Source: an uncultured Oscillospiraceae bacterium (GTDB taxonomy: Bacteria; Bacillota; Clostridia; Oscillospirales; Ruminococcaceae). Taken from it: a DNA stretch of 48,764 bases. The notes beneath the pieces are model-generated. The model made no database searches and was not told the DNA's origin. It was given only the letters and a program-made list of their open reading frames with translations. Where the stretch lies: contig CAKSWY010000019.1 in assembly GCA_934513685.1 (NCBI GenBank), positions 1-48,764 on the forward strand, read 5' to 3'. The position numbers and the translations under genes are program-made. Positions 40,884 to 48,764 of the stretch are shown piece after piece; position 1 is the stretch's first letter; each line of letters opens with the position of its first letter.

Positions 40884-40954
40884 TGGACACGGCTGCGGCC
40901 GCATACAATAGAGGCAGCGCCCTGTTGCCCAAACAAGAAAAGGAGTGCGGAACA

Positions 40955-42337
40955 ATGGAAGTAATCAGCGCAAAAAAGCTGTTGGCAGGCCTGTGTGAGG
41001 CCCCGGACGAACCCATTACGGCCGTGGTGACCGACAGCCGCCTGGTGCAGCCCGGCTGTGTGTTTGTGTGTTTCCCCGGCCAGCGGGTGGACGGCCATGA
41101 TTTTGCGGCGCAGGCCTATGCCCGGGGCGCCAGCTGGATCGTGGCGAACCATCCGGTGGAGGATGTGCCTGCCGAGCGTACCATTCTTGCGCCGGACAGC
41201 CGCATTCCCCTGTGTGCCATGGCGGCCAACTACCGCGCCTGTTACACCCCCTGGGTGGTGGGTGTGACCGGCAGTGTGGGCAAAACCACCACAAAGGAGT
41301 TCTGCGCCGCGGCGTTGGCGGCTTTCGGCGAGACGCTGAAAACCGAGGGCAATCGGAACAATGAGATCGGCCTGCCGGGCACGCTGTTCCGGATGGAACG
41401 CAGCACCCAGTACGCGGTGGTGGAAATGGGCATGAGCGCCCTGGGCGAAATCCACCGCCTGAGCCTGACGGCCAAGCCCGACGCGGGCGTGATCACCGGC
41501 ATCGGCGTTTCGCATCTGGAAACGCTGGGCAGCCGGGAGAACATCCTGAAGGCAAAGCTGGAGATCTGCGATGGCCTGCGCCGGGAGGATGGAAAGAAGG
41601 CGCCGCTGATCTTGAACGGAGACGACCCCTATCTGCGCGGCGCCCAGCTGCCGGATTGGGTGGAACCGATCTGGTGCGGCATTCAGGATGAGAACTGCCG
41701 CATCCGCGCGGTGGACATCCGCCACGAGGAGCGGGGCGAGCGGTTCACCATCCGGGATGAAGAATTGGGTCTGTTCGAGGCGTTTATTCCCACGGTGGGC
41801 CTGCACGCCGTACAGGATGCCCTGTTTGCCTATGCGGCCGCAGTGACCCGGCCGGATGCGGGCCGGGCCGACGCCTTGGAGGCAGCGGCAGCCTTGGCGG
41901 ATTACCAGGCGGCCGGTATGCGCCAGCGCCTGGTGGAAAAGGGCGGCGTGAAGGTGCTGGAGGACTGCTACAACGCCAGCCCGGACAGTATGCGCGCGGC
42001 CTTTGAGGCCTTTGGCCGGGTGGAATGCACCCGCCGTTTTGCCTTGCTGGGCGATATGCTGGAGCTGGGCAGCGTGAGCGAGGAGGCTCATCGCCAGGTG
42101 GGCCAGCTGGCGGCCGGTGCAAAGCTGGACTGCCTGGTGACCTACGGCCCGGCCTCACAGGAAACCGCGAAGGAAGCACAGCGCCTGGGCGTGCCCGAGG
42201 TGCTGCACTGCGAGACCCGCGAGGAAGCGGCGCAGGCACTGAGCCAGCGGCTGCGTCCCGGCGATGGCCTGCTGGCCAAGGGCAGCCGCGGAATGAGACT
42301 AGAAGAGATCCTGAAAATGGTGTATAATCGCCTGTGA
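40955..42337 (+). CDS. murF: UDP-MurNAc-tripeptide:D-Ala-D-Ala ligase
   Basis: A Mur ligase, 460 residues, that adds D-Ala-D-Ala to the UDP-MurNAc-tripeptide in the cytoplasm. The start MEVISAKKLLAG is supported by AAAAGGAGTG. The longer overlapping frame from 40520 lies inside the PBP gene. Marks are ITAVVTDSRLVQPGCVFVCFPG (MurF N-terminal), WVVGVTGSVGKTTTKEF (ATP loop, residues 100-116), EGNRNNEIGLPGTLF, VVEMGMSALGEI and EDCYNASPDSMRAAFEAF. It stands directly after ftsI; murE, usual at this place, is absent. Confidence 0.96.
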   Translation: MEVISAKKLLAGLCEAPDEPITAVVTDSRLVQPGCVFVCFPGQRVDGHDFAAQAYARGASWIVANHPVEDVPAERTILAPDSRIPLCAMAANYRACYTPWVVGVTGSVGKTTTKEFCAAALAAFGETLKTEGNRNNEIGLPGTLFRMERSTQYAVVEMGMSALGEIHRLSLTAKPDAGVITGIGVSHLETLGSRENILKAKLEICDGLRREDGKKAPLILNGDDPYLRGAQLPDWVEPIWCGIQDENCRIRAVDIRHEERGERFTIRDEELGLFEAFIPTVGLHAVQDALFAYAAAVTRPDAGRADALEAAAALADYQAAGMRQRLVEKGGVKVLEDCYNASPDSMRAAFEAFGRVECTRRFALLGDMLELGSVSEEAHRQVGQLAAGAKLDCLVTYGPASQETAKEAQRLGVPEVLHCETREEAAQALSQRLRPGDGLLAKGSRGMRLEEILKMVYNRL

Positions 42338-42483
42338 GCCTGCCGGAATGGCCGGAATCAACAGGCAGCCATTAAAAATGGCAGGGCCTTGCCGCCCTGC
42401 CGCGCGGGGGCAGCATCGACATCCGAATTGCGGAACGTTTGCGGCGTTTCTGCCCCCCTACATAGAATCGTGAGGAGTAAATC

Positions 42484-43491
42484 ATGATAGCAAGATATGC
42501 ACTGACCATTGCCGCCCTGTTTGCCTTTGTGCTGACAGGAATGTCAGGCCTGATCGTGGTGCCGTTTCTGCACAAGCTGCATTACGGGCAAACCATCAAA
42601 GAGATCGGCCCCACCTGGCATAAAAACAAGCAGGGAACCCCGACCATGGGCGGCATCTGCTTTATTTTCGGCAGCACGCTGGGCCTGGGCCTGGCCTGGC
42701 TGTATCTGGGCATGAAGCAGAGCGACCTGATGGGCAGCCACGAGGCGTTCAACGTGATTCTGGCGCTGAGCGCGGCCTGGCTGTTTGGCCTGGTTGGCTT
42801 TGTGGACGATTACATCAAGGTGGTCAAGAAGAGAAACCTGGGCCTGAAGGTCATGCAGAAGATCGTGCTGCAGGTGGCCATCACCCTGCTGTTTATGTAC
42901 GGCCTGCATCTGAACGGCGTTTTGACCAGCGCCGTGGTGCTGCCCATTGTGGGCTTTGTGGATCTGGGCATTCTGTTCTATCCCATCGCCTTTCTGCTGA
43001 TCATCTTTATGGTGAACGCGGTGAACCTGACCGACGGCATTGACGGCCTGGCCAGCAGCGTGACCTTTGTGGTGATGCTGGCTTACGTCATCGCAGCCGG
43101 TGTGTTGAACTATTTCCATCTGGCGGTGTACGCCGCCGCCGTGGCCGGCGGCTGTGCAGGCTTTTTGCTGTGGAACTTCCACCCGGCCAAGGTGTTCATG
43201 GGCGACACGGGCAGTATGTACCTGGGCGGCGCGGTGACGGCGCTGGCCTTCTGCATGAGCCGCCCGGAGCTGCTGCTGTTCTTCGGTTTTATTTACATCT
43301 GCGAGGCCGGCAGCGTGGTCATTCAGGTGAGCTACTTCAAGGCCACCCACGGCAAGCGCATTTTCAAAATGACGCCCATCCATCATTCCTTTGAGATGGA
43401 TGGATGGAGTGAGGAAAAAATCGTGGCATCGTTCAGCCTGGTGGCGGCGGCCGCCGCTGCGCTGGGGCTGGTGTTCATCCGGCTGAGCTGA
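42484..43491 (+). CDS. mraY: Phospho-N-acetylmuramoyl-pentapeptide transferase
   Basis: A 335-residue, ten-helix membrane enzyme that makes lipid I from UDP-MurNAc-pentapeptide and undecaprenyl phosphate. Its marks are TMGGICFIFGS, GFVDDYIKVVKKRNLGL (the catalytic DD pair), NAVNLTDGIDGLASSVT, FMGDTGSMYLGGA and MTPIHHSFEMDGWSEEKIV. The start follows a GTGAGGAG site. 146 bases, including a small GC-rich hairpin, separate it from murF. Confidence 0.97.
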   Translation: MIARYALTIAALFAFVLTGMSGLIVVPFLHKLHYGQTIKEIGPTWHKNKQGTPTMGGICFIFGSTLGLGLAWLYLGMKQSDLMGSHEAFNVILALSAAWLFGLVGFVDDYIKVVKKRNLGLKVMQKIVLQVAITLLFMYGLHLNGVLTSAVVLPIVGFVDLGILFYPIAFLLIIFMVNAVNLTDGIDGLASSVTFVVMLAYVIAAGVLNYFHLAVYAAAVAGGCAGFLLWNFHPAKVFMGDTGSMYLGGAVTALAFCMSRPELLLFFGFIYICEAGSVVIQVSYFKATHGKRIFKMTPIHHSFEMDGWSEEKIVASFSLVAAAAAALGLVFIRLS

Positions 43492-43587
43492 ACCGGCCGA
43501 CAATAGACCGCCCGCCGCGAGGGCGAATGCAGCACAGCGGCAAAGCGCTGTGAAAAAAAGGCCGCAGGCCGGAAGGGAGGATGTCGG

Positions 43588-44847
43588 ATGCCTGCACAGA
43601 CAAGTAAAAAGCATATGGCAAAACGCAAGCGCCGAAAGCCGAGCTTCTTTTACCGCAATCCGGGCAAACTGGACGGTGCGCTGCCTTTGAATGTGCTGAT
43701 TCTGGTGGTGTTCGGGCTGGTAATGCTGTTCAGCGCCAGCTACGCCACGGCCTATTATTATGAGGGCAACAGCTACAAGTACATTGCGCCCCAGACCATT
43801 TTTGCCATTGCGGGCGTGGGGATTATGTTCATTGTCAGCACGGTGGATTACCACTGGCTTCGGCAATGGACCTATCCGGCCTATTTTCTCACCCTGCTCA
43901 TGCTGGCCGCGGTGCCGCTGGTGGGTGTGGAGCTGAACGGCTGCAAGAGGTGGCTGAACCTGAAGGTGTGCACCGTGCAGCCCAGCGAGCTGGCCAAATT
44001 TGTGCTGATTCTGCTGATGGCCCATTTGATGACGGCCCACAGCCGCCGCCTGAAGCACGTGGAATACAGCATCCTTCTACCCATTGCCGTGCTGGCACCC
44101 ATTGAGGTGCTGCTGTATGTGGAACCCCACAAATCGGCCATGCTGCTGATGCTGGCCCTGACGGTGATCATGATGTGGGCCGGCGGCGTGGCACTGCGCT
44201 GGTTCGTCTGCGGTGCGGGCGGGCTTGGCGTGCTGGGTGTGGCCTATCTGGTCCATCTGCACGGCGGCAACGACTACGCGGGCAACCGCCTGCAGGACTG
44301 GCTGGCCTCGTTTGAGGACCTGACCAAGGCCAGCGACCAGACCGTGCAGAGCGTGTATTCCATCGGCAACGGCGGCCTGCTGGGCGTGGGCATCGGCAAT
44401 TCCAACCAGAAGCAGCTGTGGCTTTCTGAGCCGCAGAACGACTTTATTTTTTCCATTCTCTGCGAAGAACTGGGGTTCATCGGGGCGCTGATCTGCATCG
44501 CCCTGTTTGTGGTGCTGATCGTGCAGGCGGTGCGCACTGCCATGCGCGCGCCGGATCGCTTCGGTGCGCTGCTGGGCGTGGGCGTGGCGGCTCACATCAG
44601 CATTCAGGTGCTGCTCAACATCGCGGTGGTGACCAACCTCATCCCCAACACCGGCATCAGCCTGCCGTTCTTTTCGGCGGGCGGCACCAGCCTGGTGATG
44701 CTGCTGGGCGAGATGGGTGTGCTGATGAGCGTGAACCGCGCCGGAAACGCCGCGGAAGCCCGACGAAGAGAACAGGAAAAAGCCGCGCGGGACAACACTG
44801 TACAGCACCCGGGCAGCCGCCCGGAGGCGCACCGGGTGACCGGCTGA
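43588..44847 (+). CDS. ftsW: SEDS glycosyltransferase FtsW
   Basis: A 419-residue membrane protein with about ten helices that polymerises septal peptidoglycan with the class B PBP. A basic N-terminus (KKHMAKRKRRKP) precedes NVLILVVFGLVMLFSASYA. The SEDS marks are KRWLNLKVCTVQPSELAKF, GGLLGVGIGNSNQKQLWLSEPQNDFIFSILCEELGF and LPFFSAGGTSLVMLLGEMG. The start ATG is preceded by AAGGGAGGATG. murD, which usually stands between mraY and ftsW, is absent. Confidence 0.96.
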   Translation: MPAQTSKKHMAKRKRRKPSFFYRNPGKLDGALPLNVLILVVFGLVMLFSASYATAYYYEGNSYKYIAPQTIFAIAGVGIMFIVSTVDYHWLRQWTYPAYFLTLLMLAAVPLVGVELNGCKRWLNLKVCTVQPSELAKFVLILLMAHLMTAHSRRLKHVEYSILLPIAVLAPIEVLLYVEPHKSAMLLMLALTVIMMWAGGVALRWFVCGAGGLGVLGVAYLVHLHGGNDYAGNRLQDWLASFEDLTKASDQTVQSVYSIGNGGLLGVGIGNSNQKQLWLSEPQNDFIFSILCEELGFIGALICIALFVVLIVQAVRTAMRAPDRFGALLGVGVAAHISIQVLLNIAVVTNLIPNTGISLPFFSAGGTSLVMLLGEMGVLMSVNRAGNAAEARRREQEKAARDNTVQHPGSRPEAHRVTG

Positions 44848-44926
44848 GCCGGGATTTCCCAACATGTTTTTTGGATAAGGCGTCTGCGGCATTTGGCCGC
44901 AGACTGTTGACGAAGGAGCGAAAACC

Positions 44927-46048
44927 ATGGCACTGTGTGTATTGATCGCCGCGGGCGGCACGGCCGGGCACATCAACCCGGCGCTGGCCATTGCCGGGGC
45001 GCTGAAGCAGGCCCGCCCGGATGCGGACATTCACTTTGCGGGCCGCCGGGAAGGAATGGAGTATGGCCTGGTGACCAAGGCCGGGTACCCGTTCCACCAC
45101 ATTGAAGTGAACGGCATTCAGCGGAAGCTGAGCCTGAAAAACATTGCCCGCAATGCCGAGGCGCTGTACCATCTGGCGCTGGCAGGCCCGCGGGCCAAGG
45201 CCATCCTCCGGGAAGTGAAACCGGATCTGGTCATTGGCTGCGGCGGCTATGTGAGCGGCCCCGTGGTGCGGGCGGCGGCCAAAATGGGCATTAAAACTGC
45301 CATTCATGAGCAGAACGCCTTCCCCGGTGTGACCAACAAGCTGCTGGCCAAGGACGTGGACGTGGTGTTTGCTGCCGTGGAGGCCGCCGTGCAGAAGCTG
45401 GGCGCGCCGGAAAAGACGCTGGTGGTGGGCAACCCGGTGCGGCCGGAGGTGTTCGCGCAGGATCGGGCTGCGGCCCGGCGTGCCATTGGCGCCGGGGACC
45501 GGACGGTGATCCTCAGCTTTGGCGGCAGCCTTGGGGCGCGGCGCATCAACCAGGTGGTGGCCGATCTGGCCGCCTGGGAGCAGAAAACCCACCAGCCGGT
45601 GCTGCATCTGCACGCCACCGGCCAGTACGGGGTGCAGCTGTTTAAGAACCTGGCCCAAGAAAAGGGTTTTGCCTATGGCGAAAATCTGGTGGTCAAGGAA
45701 TACATCGACAATATGCCCCAGCTGCTGGCGGCGGCCGACCTGGTGATCAGCCGGGCCGGTGCCTTGACGCTGGCCGAGCTGGAGGCTGCGGGCCGGGCAG
45801 CCATTCTGATCCCCAGCCCCAACGTGGCCGAAAACCACCAGTATTACAACGCCATGGAGCTGCAGAAGGCGGGCGCGGCGCTGGTGATCGAGGAGAAAGA
45901 TCTGACCGGCGAGGGCCTGGTGGAGGCGGTTTCGGACCTGCTGCATGAGCCCGGAAAGCTGACGCTGATGGGGCAGATGGCCCGCACCCTCTGCGAACCG
46001 AAGAGCCTGGAAAAAATTACGGATCGCCTGCTGGAATTGGTAAAGTAA
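44927..46048 (+). CDS. murG: UDP-GlcNAc:lipid I GlcNAc transferase
   Basis: A 373-residue peripheral membrane GT28 enzyme that turns lipid I into lipid II. It starts MALCVLIAAGGTAGHINPALAIAGALK, with the glycine-rich sugar-binding loop. Other marks are INDxNAFPG-like HEQNAFPGVTNKL, LSFGGSLGARRIN, and DLVISRAGALTLAELEAAGRAAILIPSPNVAENHQYYNAMEL. AAGGAGCG precedes the ATG. It is 80 bases after ftsW. Confidence 0.97.
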   Translation: MALCVLIAAGGTAGHINPALAIAGALKQARPDADIHFAGRREGMEYGLVTKAGYPFHHIEVNGIQRKLSLKNIARNAEALYHLALAGPRAKAILREVKPDLVIGCGGYVSGPVVRAAAKMGIKTAIHEQNAFPGVTNKLLAKDVDVVFAAVEAAVQKLGAPEKTLVVGNPVRPEVFAQDRAAARRAIGAGDRTVILSFGGSLGARRINQVVADLAAWEQKTHQPVLHLHATGQYGVQLFKNLAQEKGFAYGENLVVKEYIDNMPQLLAAADLVISRAGALTLAELEAAGRAAILIPSPNVAENHQYYNAMELQKAGAALVIEEKDLTGEGLVEAVSDLLHEPGKLTLMGQMARTLCEPKSLEKITDRLLELVK

Positions 46049-46160
46049 GCGGGCCGGCCGAGCACGACGGCGGGGCAAAGAGGCCCGGCTGCCGTACTCG
46101 GCTTTTGGCTTAAACGGCCCAACCTGCAAAAATCCGGCCGTCGAAGGGAAAGGGGACGCC

Positions 46161-47183
46161 GTGGATCAGAACAACCGAAATCGAAACCGGAAGGGCGCGG
46201 TGCGTGCCGCTGCCAATCAGAACCGCCCCCCGCGGGAGCGCGGGCAGGGGCGAGGTGCGCCCAATGGTGCGGACTATCGCCAGCGGCAGGAGGCCCTGCG
46301 GCGCAAGCGGGCCAAAAGCATGATGAACCGCCGCCGCAAACGCCTGCGGCTTCTGGCGCTGTTTGTGGCCGTGGTGCTGGCGGCGGTGGGCCTGGTACTG
46401 GCGGTAACGGTGCTGTTCAAGGTGGCCTCGTTCCGGGTGGAAAACACCGATAAGCGGGACCCGGTCGATTTAGGCCCCTACACCGAAGAGCAGATCCTGC
46501 AGGCGCTGGCGGTGAACGTGGGCGATAACATTTTCGGCTTCAGTGCCAAGGACCGGCAGATTCTGCTGGAGCGGGCACTGCCGGAGCTGGAAACCGTGCA
46601 GGTGCGCCGCAGCCTGCCCAGCACCGTGGTGGTGCAGGTGGAACCGGCCACCGCGGCCTACAAGGTGGCCTATGGGGACCAGTGGGCGGTGCTGAGCACC
46701 AGCTGCAAGGTTATGCGGCTGGAAGAGGAGGAGCCGGAGGGCCTGGTAGAGCTGCAGGGCATTGAGGCCGCACAGGCGGAGCCGGGTACCCGCATTCAGC
46801 TTTCGCAGCCTGCAGCGGCGGAGGGCGCGGCCAGTGTGCCTCAGGAGGGCAGCGCGGCCAGCGCGACCCCCGGGCCGGAGACGGCAGTAACCACGGCCGA
46901 TGAGGCGCTGAGCGAGCTGCTGGCCGGGTTGGAGCAGAACGGCCTGTTGGAGGGCCTGACGGCAGTGCAGCTGGGCGATCTGGAGGAGTTTTCCTTCACT
47001 TATCAGGACCGGCTGAAGATTCGCCTGGGCACCAGCAACAACCTGGACTACAAACTGCGGCTCACCGCCCGCGTGGTGCTGGGAGCGGACGGGCTGGCCC
47101 CCACCGACCGGGGCACCCTGGACGTGAGCAGCATGACCAAGGCGGGAACCATCAACCCGGTGTTTTCGCCGGGCGACCCCTGA
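46161..47183 (+). CDS. ftsQ: Division protein FtsQ/DivIB
   Basis: A 340-residue bitopic division protein that bridges FtsL-FtsB to the septal synthases. A long basic N-terminus (residues 1-62, Arg-rich) precedes one membrane helix (about 63-86, LRLLALFVAVVLAAVGLVLAV). A POTRA-type domain follows: FKVASFRVENT... EEQILQALAVNVGDNIF. A low-complexity Ala/Glu/Pro stretch (about residues 215-250) sits in the extracytoplasmic part. The start codon is GTG at 46161 behind AAGGGGACG. It ends the cluster in this window; ftsA and ftsZ do not follow. Confidence 0.9.
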   Translation: MDQNNRNRNRKGAVRAAANQNRPPRERGQGRGAPNGADYRQRQEALRRKRAKSMMNRRRKRLRLLALFVAVVLAAVGLVLAVTVLFKVASFRVENTDKRDPVDLGPYTEEQILQALAVNVGDNIFGFSAKDRQILLERALPELETVQVRRSLPSTVVVQVEPATAAYKVAYGDQWAVLSTSCKVMRLEEEEPEGLVELQGIEAAQAEPGTRIQLSQPAAAEGAASVPQEGSAASATPGPETAVTTADEALSELLAGLEQNGLLEGLTAVQLGDLEEFSFTYQDRLKIRLGTSNNLDYKLRLTARVVLGADGLAPTDRGTLDVSSMTKAGTINPVFSPGDP

Positions 47184-47237
47184 GCCATTCGGCAGGATGT
47201 TGGCCCGGATAGGGTAGTATCGGCGCATGAATTGTAG

Positions 47238-47243
47238 TATAAT
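47238..47243 (+). promoter_or_regulatory. Possible -10 box of asnB
   Basis: TATAAT stands 87 bases before the asnB start codon. The sequence 17 bases upstream, TAGTAT, is a poor -35 box. Confidence 0.4.
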
Positions 47244-47329
47244 GGATATACTTAAGCGGATTTTAAGGCGCAGGGCAGATGCGGGCGAAGGCGGCCCGCG
47301 GCGGCTGCGGCAGGAGAGGGAAAGAAGTT

Positions 47330-48764
47330 ATGTGTGGAATCGTTGGTTTTGCCAGCAAAAAGGCAGACTATGACAAGCAGGCTGTGCTGAAGGAAATGAT
47401 GGACCGCATTGCGCACCGCGGCCCGGACGGTGAGGGCAGCTATCTGGACGAAGGGGTGGCCCTGGGCCATCGCCGCCTGTCCATCATTGACCTGCAGGGC
47501 GGCGCACAGCCCATGTACAACGAAGACGGCAGCATGGTGGTGATCTTCAACGGCGAGATCTACAATTTTCAGGAGCTGAAAGCCCAGCTGGAAGAAAAAG
47601 GCCATGTGTTTGCCACCCGCAGCGACACCGAGGCGCTGCTGCACGGCTATGAGGAGTGGGGCAAAAGCCTGCTGCAGCGGCTTCGGGGTATGTTTACCTT
47701 TGCGCTGTGGGACAAAAAGACCAACACCCTGTTCTGCGCACGGGATCATTTCGGCATCAAGCCCTTCTATTATTATCAGAACGGCGACACCCTGCTGTTC
47801 GGCAGCGAGATCAAGAGCTTCCTGCCCCATCCCGAATTCAAAAAGGAGCTGAACCGGGATCAGCTGGAGCTGTACCTGAGCTTCCAGTATTCCCCCGGGG
47901 AGGATACCTTCTTCCAGGGCGTGAAGAAACTGCTGCCCGCCCACTGGCTGGAGTTTAAGGACGGCAAACTGACCGTAGAGCGCTACTGGACCCCGGCGTT
48001 TGACCCCGAGACCGACAAGAGCCTCACCCAGTGGGAGGACGCCATCGAGAACATCATGAAGCAGAGCGTGCAGGCCCACAAGATCAGCGACGTGGAGGTG
48101 GGCTCCTTCCTGTCCTCGGGCGTGGACTCCAGCTATATGGCCTGCCTGGCCCATGTGGACAAGACCTTCACCGTGGGCTTTGCGGATAAGCAGTACGACG
48201 AGACCCACTATGCGGCCGATTTCAGCAAGCACATCGGCGTGAAGAACTTCTCCTACCGCATTACCCCCGAGGAATATTGGGAGAACCTGCCCAAGATCCA
48301 GTATCACATGGACGAGCCTCTGGCCGATGCCGCCAGCGTGGCGCTGTTCTTTGTCAACCGGGAGGCGGCCAAGCAGGTGAAGGTCTGCCTGTCCGGCGAG
48401 GGTGCAGACGAATTCTTCGGCGGCTACAACATCTACAAAGAGCCGTTCACTGTCAGCTGGTACGACCACATTCCGCTGCCCATCCGCCGGGCCATCGGCT
48501 GGGTGGCCGAGCAGCTGCCCCCGGTGCCGGGTGTAAACTTCCTGGTGCGCCGCAGCCGCCCGCTGGAAGAGCGGTACATCGGGAACACCAATTTGATGGG
48601 CGAAAAGCGCAAAAAGCAGCTGCTGCGCGTCTACAAGGGCAAGCGCAAGCCCATTGAGCTGTCGGCCCCCTATCTGGCCAAGACCAAAGGGCAGGACCCG
48701 GTGACCCGGATGCAGTATGTGGATATGCATATGTGGATGGTGGGCGACATTCTGCTGAAGGCCG
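47330..48764 (+). CDS. asnB: Asparagine synthetase B, glutamine-hydrolysing (3' end cut by window)
   Basis: Makes asparagine from aspartate and glutamine with ATP. The first 478 residues are visible of a protein usually about 600-650 long. It starts MCGIVGFASKKADYD, exposing the catalytic Cys2 of the glutaminase domain. IAHRGPDGEGSY, GHRRLSIIDLQGGAQPMYN, FNGEIYNFQELK and FALWDKKT follow. The synthetase domain shows FLSSGVDSSY, the ATP pyrophosphatase loop, and SGEGADEFFGGYNIY. AGGAGAGG lies upstream of the ATG. It comes after the division cluster and probably forms its own unit. Confidence 0.96.
   Translation, partial: MCGIVGFASKKADYDKQAVLKEMMDRIAHRGPDGEGSYLDEGVALGHRRLSIIDLQGGAQPMYNEDGSMVVIFNGEIYNFQELKAQLEEKGHVFATRSDTEALLHGYEEWGKSLLQRLRGMFTFALWDKKTNTLFCARDHFGIKPFYYYQNGDTLLFGSEIKSFLPHPEFKKELNRDQLELYLSFQYSPGEDTFFQGVKKLLPAHWLEFKDGKLTVERYWTPAFDPETDKSLTQWEDAIENIMKQSVQAHKISDVEVGSFLSSGVDSSYMACLAHVDKTFTVGFADKQYDETHYAADFSKHIGVKNFSYRITPEEYWENLPKIQYHMDEPLADAASVALFFVNREAAKQVKVCLSGEGADEFFGGYNIYKEPFTVSWYDHIPLPIRRAIGWVAEQLPPVPGVNFLVRRSRPLEERYIGNTNLMGEKRKKQLLRVYKGKRKPIELSAPYLAKTKGQDPVTRMQYVDMHMWMVGDILLKA

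Noticed and set aside
42544..44058. 504-codon minus-strand frame opposite mraY and ftsW
   Set aside because: A shadow frame rich in His and Gln, with no motif, over two membrane protein genes that are unambiguous.

Overview
This 48.8 kb window is chromosomal DNA from a GC-rich Firmicute. The evidence is strong AGGAGG-type ribosome sites on nearly every gene, a T-box leucine leader, an HPr protein with the regulatory serine, the ylxM-ffh-rpsP-khpA-rimM-trmD block, and a mraZ-led division and wall cluster. The high GC and gene content suggest Oscillospirales/Ruminococcaceae (a Gemmiger, Subdoligranulum or Faecalibacterium-like gut clostridium); that placement is inference. I saw no tRNA, rRNA, CRISPR array, phage gene or insertion sequence.

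Left part (1-9.9 kb, mostly minus strand). A locus of the type used for acid-sugar uptake and breakdown comes first: a TRAP-type solute-binding lipoprotein cut by the window edge, an Asp/Glu-racemase-like protein, a DUF1537 four-carbon acid sugar kinase and a small cupin. A small two-helix membrane protein lies between them on the plus strand. A 9-base motif recurs in front of both halves. Next comes the leucine operon leuA-leuC-leuD-leuB, led by a strong promoter and a complete T-box leader with terminator.

Middle part (9.9-28 kb). An XRE/AbrB-fusion regulator and a zinc-ribbon protein are followed by a minus-strand surface-polysaccharide operon. It encodes the three UDP-L-FucNAc enzymes (CapE/F/G = FnlA/B/C type), a WbuB-like transferase, a GT2 and DUF2304 pair, and an MBOAT plus SGNH pair that fits O-acylation. 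No flippase, polymerase or initiating transferase is in the window, and a small relic of a lost gene sits inside the operon. Peptidase T, two MATE transporters (one with an attenuator-like leader), a TrkH/KtrB potassium channel subunit without its TrkA partner, a membrane-anchored XRE protein and a cysteine-synthase-like PLP enzyme follow.

Right part (28-48.8 kb, all plus strand). Housekeeping genes: ylxM-ffh, rpsP-khpA (with a three-way-junction RNA candidate before rpsP), rimM-trmD, HPr, uvrC, rsmD and a coiled-coil protein. Then comes the mraZ-rsmH-ftsL-ftsI-murF-mraY-ftsW-murG-ftsQ cluster, which lacks murE, murD, murC, ftsA and ftsZ in this window. An asparagine synthetase runs off the right edge.

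Most genes are ordinary. The parts most likely to repay work are the rpsP leader structure, the MATE leader, the membrane XRE-TrkH pair, the acid-sugar locus with its shared motif, and the L-FucNAc operon with its relic gene.
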